The notes under the pieces are model-generated. The model saw only the letters and a list, made by a program, of their open reading frames with translations. It was not told the origin of the DNA and did no database searches. A DNA stretch of 22,046 nucleotides, taken from IMG/VR virus record IMGVR_UViG_3300009128_001004, positions 1 to 22,046 of that record; one strand, 5' to 3'. Of the stretch, positions 7,499 to 15,900 are shown piece after piece; position 1 is the first letter of the stretch, and every line of letters starts with the position of its first letter. The stretch comes from a virus. Both the position numbers and the translations under genes were made by a program.

Positions 7499-8034
7499 CA
7501 GCGGTGCATATCGTCCCACTGATAACCAATCGTCTCCGTGATCACCTCACTGAGCAACTACAGACCATTATTGCCGAAGATGATCCCATCCGAGCTAACA
7601 GTATCGTGGTGGGGAGGTTCCAAGAGAACCCTACGAAGCCAAAGGTCTACTTGGCTATTCAAGGAGGTGATCCCGAAGACCCGAAGTATAGAGATGGCAT
7701 CGTAACACTGAAAGATTTCGACGACATTGGCTTCACTGTCCCAGGCCGAGAGGTAGGGGGTGGTGAGTTTTGGTGGCGTAGAGGCGTTGTTCAATTCGGC
7801 TGCTATTTTCGTGGCAAATCCGAGGATGATGCCCGTGAACTTTCATACGAAATGCTCGGTCGTGTTGCTCAGGTACTTGGGAACACGCGAGTGTCAGACC
7901 TAGAAGATAACTTCGGTGAGCAGGCATTGAAACTATACCAATTCGCCAACACGATTTTTGAGAGTGGCGGCCCAAATAATTACATTTGGCGTGGGAAGGT
8001 TTTCTGGACTTGCCTTACCGAGAGGAGCTTATAA
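7495..8034 (+). CDS. Putative tail completion/terminator protein (179 aa)
   Basis: It lies between the adaptor and the major tail protein, the usual place of neck and tail terminator genes. An N-terminal helix (ITNRLRDHLTEQLQTII) is followed by a strand-rich core and a closing FWTCLTER strand. That arrangement fits the alpha/beta fold of tail terminators that cap the tube and bind the head. No motif is decisive. A separate stopper gene is not evident, so this or the adaptor may cover that role. The start overlaps the previous stop. Confidence 0.55.
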   Translation: MTAVHIVPLITNRLRDHLTEQLQTIIAEDDPIRANSIVVGRFQENPTKPKVYLAIQGGDPEDPKYRDGIVTLKDFDDIGFTVPGREVGGGEFWWRRGVVQFGCYFRGKSEDDARELSYEMLGRVAQVLGNTRVSDLEDNFGEQALKLYQFANTIFESGGPNNYIWRGKVFWTCLTERSL

Positions 8035-8037
8035 AGC

Positions 8038-9120
8038 ATGTCAATCAATTCTCAAAAAGGTGTATTCGCCTTTGGCCCCCAGGCTGAAAAGGGCGCTGTC
8101 GCCACTAAGTTCTACCGCCATAAAGCTGCGGATGTCGATCTGAGTGTGCAAGACGACACTCGGTTAGGCCCGCCCGAAATTGGCGGCTCTCCCGTTCCGA
8201 GCTTCGCCTATAAAGCCGGTTATGTTCCGGCTGGTGGAGCGACCATTTACCCTCGCTTGGAGGACACCTTCGGCTGGTTAGGCTACGGTGTCATGGGTGG
8301 CGTGACCACGCTGACCGGCGATGGGGTAGGTGAAAATCCCCCGGTTGGTGTGAATGATCACAAATTCCACTTTGCCGCTGATGAGGGTTACGTCCCCTGG
8401 ATGTCGGCCCGCAAGTTGATCCCCGGTGGCGACGGTGTTGCCGCCTTGGGCGAGCAGTACCTGGACATGAAAATGATCGGGTTCGGCATGAACATTATGA
8501 ATGATGCCCCGCCCTCTGCCCGTGTCGATCTGATGGGCCGCGACTTCGAGATCGAAGAAGACCCCAATGCAAATTGGACTTGGGAAAACACCTACGAAGC
8601 CTTTGAGAGCCTTCCCGTTGGCGCTGAGGTTGGTGGGTACTTCAAAGTGCCTGATTTCTCAGCCGATGAGTTGCCCCTGGTTGGTGCGGCTGTCAATGTC
8701 CAGAATGCTCCCGAAGATATTCGGCAGGCCAAGGTCTACGGTTCTCCAATGTTGGAGGATATCACTATCATCCAGCGGGCCGTGACTATTGATGCCGTTG
8801 TCAAGTGGAGTGATCCTGCGCTGTATCGCTCGATCCTGACTGGATCGTCATCTGGTACGACCTGGACAGCTCAGCCCTGGACTTCGGACTTCGATATGTT
8901 GGCGGTTTCCCCCGCGAATATCCCCACCCAATCCATCCCTTACCACCTGCGATTGCAGGCTGCTAAGGTGATTTGGCAGGTGAATGGTGGTATCCGGTTA
9001 GCCGGGAACCAGGCGCTTACGATGCGCCTCACCGGGACTGTGATCGCCCCTGACTCTGGCGACTACTTCTCCCTCACCCTGCGGAACGCCGTGGCCGCTT
9101 ACGCTTGGCCCACCCCGTAA
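8038..9120 (+). CDS. Major tail (tube) protein (360 aa)
   Basis: The 360-residue, beta-rich protein lies after the neck genes and before the tail chaperone pair, which is the position of the tube subunit. The N terminus (GPQAEKGAVATKFYRH) and the paired-strand middle resemble the phage tail tube family found in siphoviruses. The gene starts 4 nt after the previous stop, with a GAGAGGAG site just upstream, and ends in a double stop TAATAA followed by a stable hairpin. Both fit a highly expressed gene. It is longer than many tube proteins, so it may carry an extra surface domain, though I cannot place one. Confidence 0.75.
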   Translation: MSINSQKGVFAFGPQAEKGAVATKFYRHKAADVDLSVQDDTRLGPPEIGGSPVPSFAYKAGYVPAGGATIYPRLEDTFGWLGYGVMGGVTTLTGDGVGENPPVGVNDHKFHFAADEGYVPWMSARKLIPGGDGVAALGEQYLDMKMIGFGMNIMNDAPPSARVDLMGRDFEIEEDPNANWTWENTYEAFESLPVGAEVGGYFKVPDFSADELPLVGAAVNVQNAPEDIRQAKVYGSPMLEDITIIQRAVTIDAVVKWSDPALYRSILTGSSSGTTWTAQPWTSDFDMLAVSPANIPTQSIPYHLRLQAAKVIWQVNGGIRLAGNQALTMRLTGTVIAPDSGDYFSLTLRNAVAAYAWPTP

Positions 9121-9129
9121 TAACCCTTA

Positions 9130-9155
9130 GGGGAGGGGGGTTCGCCCTCCTCCCC
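9130..9155 (+). terminator. UUCG-capped GC hairpin after the major tail gene
   Basis: An 11-bp stem (one G-U pair) of G-rich and C-rich arms closes a TTCG tetraloop. No T-run follows, so this is more likely an mRNA-protecting 3' hairpin or a partial attenuator than a full terminator. It would lower expression of the downstream chaperone and tape-measure genes relative to the tube protein. Confidence 0.6.
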
Positions 9156-9207
9156 GATACGACATTTATATGACATCAAACCCCCATACCTAAAGGAAAC
9201 ATACAAC

Positions 9208-9645
9208 ATGCCGCTGAAACTTACAGCACCTATCGAGAAAGAATGTGTATTAGAGAAATCTGACGAACTGTTTGGATGTGAAGGTGATCCCACCCGCGTA
9301 ACCATCCGACAGGCTACCCAGGCACAGCATGAGCGCCGATCTGACCTGTGGGCAGAAATGACCCAGGAAGTATTTGGCGACCGGGTTGCTCCCGACTCTG
9401 TGCGTCTTATTCAGCGTATTTCGCTCCCTGAGCTTCATCGCATTGAAGTTTATTGCACCCTGGCCGGTTCCAATATTCTCGGCGTTGACGGTGAACCGTT
9501 GTTCAAGTTCAAGAACGGCAAGCTGGCAATGACTGAATACGAGTTCAACATTGCTTGGGGCCAATTGCTCCCTGAGATCGTGAACGAAATCCATGAAAAA
9601 GTTCTAGAAGTCAATCCGACCTGGGGGAAACAGGGGGAAGAATAG
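9208..9645 (+). CDS. Tail assembly chaperone, short (G-type) product
   Basis: The 145-residue product lies between the tube protein and the tape measure, the position of lambda gpG and its equivalents. These bind and wrap the tape measure during tail assembly and are absent from the finished virion. AAAGGAAA at 9192-9199 serves as the ribosome binding site. The protein has a strand-rich N terminus with DPTRVTIRQ and a helical remainder, and it ends at the paired stops TAG TAG. The -1 reading frame is open across its 3' end and continues to the tape-measure start, the classical frameshift arrangement. Confidence 0.8.
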   Translation: MPLKLTAPIEKECVLEKSDELFGCEGDPTRVTIRQATQAQHERRSDLWAEMTQEVFGDRVAPDSVRLIQRISLPELHRIEVYCTLAGSNILGVDGEPLFKFKNGKLAMTEYEFNIAWGQLLPEIVNEIHEKVLEVNPTWGKQGEE

Positions 9646-9911
9646 TAGGGGATGCTATCGAGGAGCTAAAAACTGCAATTGGGGATTATTACGGTGCGGT
9701 TGCTGAGCTAAGGGAGGGGATCGGTTCATCTCTCCCTGAAAAGCCTGACGCACTGGTTTACTACGAAATGACACAGGAGATGGGTATTCCGCTCGTTGAG
9801 GGTGGAGTGCGTGACCAGCCCTATATCTGGCTAATGGAATATGGCATATGTAAAAACGAAGTAACCCTATGGGAAACCATTCTTGAACGTCAAAGTGAGC
9901 AGGAGAAATAA
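9208..9911 (+). CDS. Tail assembly chaperone, long (G-T type) -1 frameshift product
   Basis: This product has about 234 residues: the 9208 frame up to the slip near 9625-9637, then the -1 frame to the TAA at 9909-9911. The -1 frame opens after a TGA at 9594-9596 and has no ATG, GTG or TTG before 9768, well inside its helical domain. It reads as ordinary protein, with GDAIEELKTAIGDYYGAVAE and later QPYIWLMEYGICKNEVTLW. Shifting must therefore occur in 9597-9645, which contains two runs of five G (9623-9627, 9633-9637). In known systems the extension binds the tail tube protein. The TAA overlaps the tape-measure ATG. Coordinates include the frameshift and are not one continuous frame. Confidence 0.8.
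9623..9642 (+). promoter_or_regulatory. Probable -1 ribosomal slip site
   Basis: In-frame codons are TGG GGG AAA CAG GGG GAA GAA TAG. At each GGG codon the P-site tRNA can re-pair perfectly one base back; the A-site re-pairing (AAA to GAA, or GAA to GGA) is imperfect. Neither is a canonical X-XXY-YYZ heptamer in the zero frame. The G-rich, Shine-Dalgarno-like tract itself may stimulate slipping. I cannot tell which run is used. Confidence 0.6.
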
Positions 9912-12900
9912 TGCCTATTCAGCCATCCCGCAAACTCGGTATTGATGAATTTGAAAAAGAAGTTTTAGATCGCTTTAGACCTGGAAATGACAATAGGTTA
10001 GGTGCTCTCCATCGTCGTATGGATGGCTTCTCTAGGTTCTACTTCTCAGAAGAAGGCACAGAGAAGGGGATGTATGTTGATCTCGTTCCTGGCTACCGCC
10101 AATCCTTTGGTGGTGAGCGGTATTCGACCTTCGAGGTCAGAACTGACAAGGGTTCGAGCGGTTGGATTGTCGGTGGGCAGTTGCAGGCGGGCCATGATGA
10201 AGAACGGTTCGTAAACCCCCTGGATGCACTCGCTACCGCTGTATCGAACACATTTAGACAGCGACCCGACCAGAAAAAGGGGGCATCTTACAGCAAGGGC
10301 TTCATCAACAATCTGCAAAGGGGTATTGACGGCAAGGTGGCTGGTTCACCTGTGCAGAACGTCTATTCGACTACCAGTGAGGCTTCCGCTCACAAGGGAC
10401 ACTCTCAAGTCAGTGTAGTTTATGACCGTGGCGTTTCCCCGGTTGAGGCTGATGCTCGGCTGCTCGATCAAGCGTTCTCCGCAAACACACCTTTGACCGG
10501 CTACATGCTAGATAAGGACACCTACGGCGAGTCCACTCGCCTTGTACCCTATGGGATGGCGGTACATGGTGATCAGGTCTTGCTTGCCAGGGATAACTAT
10601 CGCAAGGCTCAGAAGGTGAAGGCCGGTGAACGTGAAAGAATGGCTCTCCTGAGACCGGACGGATCTGTCTCTCAACCCCTGCCCCCGACCGATGCGTCTG
10701 TCCTGGGGAATGTGGGTATCCCCACCACTCAGCGTCACCGGCAATCAAACCTTATCTTCGAGAACGAGACCCAACAGCGACACGGTATCTTGTCGTCTAT
10801 GCTGATTGCCCCTGTGCCATTTGCTTCCGGTTCAGCCTATACCTACGGTAAGGCCAAGAACAATTGGGGCTATCGCACTGCTTTTGACAAGGACACCATT
10901 GACGTAGAAGGTTTTGTCAATCGAGATGGCGAAAAGCTGGACTTTGCCCAACTGTATCAGGGCAAGCTAACGATCGATGACCAGCGTTTACGGGATCGAG
11001 CGGCAGATGGGAAGACGCTCAGAGCTAATAGCACGTTCAGAGTAGGTTCGTGGCAGCACGACGACGACTCTGAAGCGATGCCAATATTCCTAAAGACCGG
11101 CAACCGCCCGGTAATGTACCGGGGCTTAGTGATGCACACGACCCCAGGAGAAGGCGAGGCCGGTGCTATCGAGCCAATGTACGGCGAAGATGTTGACAAA
11201 GCAGCCCTAGCAAAACGGATGGGATTAGACCCCGATAGCTTCCGCTTGGAGGCTTCATCTGCTCAGGGTATTTACATGACCGCTCACACGCAAGAAGTGG
11301 TCGATGCGTCATTCAAAAGTGGCGCCAAAAAAGCCGGTAAGCTGACCGCAGTCGGTGCTAATGCCCCTTGGGATATGGCGACCGGCGAAGTCAAGTCTGG
11401 TGAGTTGCAATTACGTACCGCTCTAGGGACATACACTAACGAGACCCAACGGGAATTGATGGGTTTAGCCCTGGGCGAAACCGGACGAACCTTGGGGAAC
11501 ATGCAACCAGATGGGCCGCTCAATGCTGATCAGTTGGGGAAAGATTGGGCAGCATTACACGGTGATGATAGCCTGACATCCTACGACTTTTACGGCGATA
11601 TGTTGGAAGGTCTGGACGCACATTATCGGGGACTGGATAAAGCCGGTCAGAAAGCATTCAAAGACAAGTATGATATGGCCTTTGGGGTAAGAACCTGGGT
11701 GGAGATGGGTGAGGTTTCTCAGTCCCAGGCGGCTCGGCAACGCAAGATCATGGCTGAATCGGTTGGCGAGGAGAATGTCGGCCAACGCCTGCGCTATGAA
11801 GAACGTGACGGAAAACTGTATGGTGAGTTTTTCGCTGATAACGCTACGATCATGCGCAACCTGGAAGAATTTGCCCCAGAGTACACAGGTAAACCCCCGA
11901 TTTTCAACATTGAGACCATGTACGCCATGACCAAGCGTTATCCTGAGCTTGCTGATCGCTTAGGGGTTGACCCCCGGATGCCCGCAAGTGCCACAGGTGG
12001 CGAAAATCCGGCTATTGAGGGCTGGCGACATGCTTTTGCAGCTCAATATTACAAGGAAAATCCTAAATACGTTCCGCACCTGACGGACGATCACCGGGCA
12101 TCTGTAAATAAGAGCCAGGCCGCGGCTGCATTGCAGTCTATCTCGATGAATGTCAAAGAAACGACTTCTGACATGGAAGCCTTTGACATTGCTGAAAAGG
12201 CATTCGATGAAGCTGGAATAGACACTTCCAAGAACCTGATCGGCTTCGGTAACACGATTATGGAGTCTCCCCGGCAGGCCCGGAATATTGAGGCTTTTGA
12301 GAACGAAGTAGGTCGATCTGGATACGGACGCACCTACATGGATGCACTTACCGGCAGTTTAGAGAATGTCGTCAAGGAAGGTTCGGACGTTGGTTTCATC
12401 AAAGCGCAGGAACGATTGTCGCAGAAACGGGAAGATGTTTTCGGCAAGGATACCCCTAGCGACCTGATGAAGAAACTGCAAGGGCGCACAGTTCCCGGCG
12501 CTACTTTCGCTAAATACGAACTCAGTCATATTCTTGAGCAAGACGAAATGGGCTTCACGCCCAAGAGTATCGAGCAGATGGTGATCTCCATGGGGATTGC
12601 TGGCCCACAGCGGAACGCAGCCGTCAGGGATATGACCAAGAAGATTAGGTCAGGCAATTATTACACCCTGGCCGCACGTTACCCGCAACAAAGCGCGTCG
12701 GAAATGGCTATTTACAAAGCCCGGATGATGCCGTCTGAAGTTGCTGATACCGAGCACCCATTCGTCGCTGGTGCTTTCAATACGCGGAACACTGGCGACT
12801 CTGATCGTGACCCCTTATTCAGCAAGATTTTGACTGGTGGGTGGGACGAACAGGCTCAGGCATTCACTGAGTTGCTTGACAAAGAGCGCATTGCGGCTAT

Positions 12901-15900
12901 GGCTGTAGGCAATGGTGAACTTGAGGCAGACGTTATCAACCGAGAGAAATTCGGTACTGATGATGTCAATAAGGACGTAGATCGAGACAGCGTGGCCGAT
13001 ATGGTCGCAGGTAAGCAACCTATGTCTCGAACCTTTACCCGCAAGGACATCGCCCACCTTCAGAAGACGATCTCAGACCACGAAACAGCGGCAAGTAACA
13101 TCGGTGTGGCCTTCAACACGACGCGCTTGATGCTGGCTGCTACCAGTGGGCCGCTCCATGACGACGCTGGTCTCTACGACACGATGGCAGCTCCCTATAA
13201 CGCCGCTCTGGATGCTACGTCTGCAAACTCGTCGGCAATGGTCAATATCATGCGGAGTGCGACCTTTACATCTGGCGGCGATCTAATTGCCAAAGTCGAT
13301 GCCGATCAGAAAGGGTGGACTCATTTCTTCCCGAATGACTCGCATGAAATGCGGGATACATTCATTCGGTCGATGGTGAACGACCTTACTCACCCCAATA
13401 ACGAGCGAGATGGACTTACAACCGCTGGTGATGTGGCCGCGCACCTGGGTACAGACGAATACAACCGGGCAGAGATCAAACACGGTCTTGAGCAGGCCAT
13501 CGAAGGCGGCGCAAGCAGCAAAGAGATCACCAATCTCCTGGCCGGTTCTGCGAATAGCGCCGGATTAGTTGCCGGTGGATCGGACTTCGAGACCACCCCG
13601 GCCTATAAAATGATGATGTACTCTGCTGCGGAACGCACAGAGAGAAGCATCCAAAACCCGAATAAAGAGAATTTCCAACGGGCCGACTTTGCCGATCGAC
13701 AGCTTGTAAAGGGTAAAACGCTCGCAGATCTCCGAGACCATAAAGACCATAAAGCTATCGGCGTTCTCAACAACTTCCTGAAACGGGTTCCCAAGGGGAT
13801 CATGAACGCCCCGGCGAATGTATTGCACCATGTCTCTAAGTTAGGTGGAGCGGTGTCTGATTTTGCCGGAACGATGCTCGAAGGGATTATCCCCTTGGAG
13901 CACTTGGCGCAGGTCGATGAAGGCCCGGATTTCATGGCAGACCTTCAGGCTCAATTTCGGAGTGATGAACCCGATCTAACCCCGCGATCACCCGGTAGTC
14001 ACTCTCCTGTGACCGTCAATACTGGCCTAACACATCAGGATGTTGATGCGCCTGCTGCGTCTGGTAGTCCCCCGCCTCCGGAGGAACCTCCACCGGCTGC
14101 GGCCGCAGCTCCCCCGGCGCAACCCCCACAGGGGCCACCCCAACAACCGCCACCCCCGGCGAACTTCGAGGGTAATCCAGGTGATTATGACGCTCAACGG
14201 GCAGGGCAACAACCGCAAGGGCAAGCTCCTACTGCTCATGATTATGGCCCCGCTATGGCAGCAATGTCGCCTGAGATGCAGGAATTGCAATCGAATTACA
14301 TGCATGCCGCTATGGCATTCTTCCAGAACCCGACCGTAAGTAACGATCAGCGGATGAAGGAATTGATGGCGCGGGTAGATGTGAATTTCCGTAGCAAGGC
14401 CGTTGATCCAATGGTCAACCGCCAGAAGATCAGAGCGGCAGGTAATGTACTCCAGGGGATGCCTGCTGGAGTGGCCGGTTTCAACCAGCAGGTTATGGCT
14501 GCGGCTGAGAGCACAGGGGTAGACCTGAGTAGCGTTTCGCGTGAAGAAGCGATCCAGATGGCTCTACAAAACGATGCAGTTGGCTTCCTGAGCCAAGTTC
14601 CGACTGAGAATATCGCCTATATGAAGAAGGCTTATTCGTCTGCTCAGCAAGCAAAATCGCTTATGATCAACACCCCGGTTGGGAAATTGGGTATTGACGG
14701 TGCTGAATACAGTGAAACGTTGGGCAAGCTCGACGACTTCCTCTCAGGAAACTCCGATGTAGGTAAGAGTCTTCAATCCTTTGCTGAAATTGCGACGGCC
14801 TTGGATGCTTTCAAACCAGAAATCAAAGCTGCAAAAGAGGGCTTTGCGGAACTCACTGAGGCTAGTAAAGATATCGTCAAAGAGATGGAGGGCTATCTCG
14901 AACTACTAGCAGATGAAGATACAAAGCCAGCCGATCGCAAGCAATATGCCAAAGGGCTGAGAACTGAGCAGTTGAAGCTTCAGAGGCAGCAATTGACAGA
15001 CCAGCGCGAGAGTTTACTTTCTGAGATTGGTGATATCCAAGGCTCTGCGCCTGATGATCCTCGTCGAAAAGCCTTACCCGGCCTTCAGGAAGACCTAAGA
15101 GGCGTTACAGGCGACCTCGGGAATATCATGGGGCAGGTCAGCGACGACCGGGATGGGTACAAGGGGAGCGCTGCTCGCAAACTGATTGGTGGTTGGGGCT
15201 TGATGTATATGAGCCACCTAATGGGCATTGGGATGAAAGATGTCACCCAAGGCTACGGTGAAACGCAGCAAGCAGGGATGCAGAACGCGACTCAGTTAGG
15301 TTCATACTTCGGCCCAGGGGCGTACAGACCGCCCACTACTGAAATGGAATACCAAGCAGCACTCGCTCGCTCTGGTGGCTTCGGTATGATGGGATTGCGA
15401 AGTCTTGCAACACCATTTTTAGGTACTCCGGCTCAAACAGCAGCGGGAGCTGCTAAGACTGGCGTAGGGGCTGCTGTGTTGTCCGGCTACGTCGCTGATG
15501 CATTTGGAGCAACGATCTCAGCCGGAGCAATGGGCTTGGTCGGTGGCGTGGCTGGTGGGCTGTATCTAGCCGGTGATTACGCAAGTCGTAGAACTCACCC
15601 CGACGATACCGCCCGGTCGATGTATGCAAACTACGTACAGTTTGATCGGTATGAAGACCGTGACGGCTTTTTCAATAAAATGGCTCAGGGCGCTCAGGGT
15701 TGGGGGTATCTGTACAACAATTACATATTATCTAAGGATGGAAACAACGCGACCCCATTTGCCCTTGCTCAGAAAGAGGGAGCGATGGCCGCTGAGAGTG
15801 TGTTCGGCGGTAGCTTTATGCCTGATTTTGGGGGGATGACTCCTGAGGTTATGGCGGCGTTTGTGGAGCAGGGATCAGGTTACTTGACTGACCAGTACAG

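Noticed and set aside
9911-13800. N-terminal half of the giant protein as a separate gene joined by a sequencing error
   Set aside because: The frame is continuous through a protein-like linker with no ribosome binding site plus start at the module border, and both gene ends are precise TAATG junctions.
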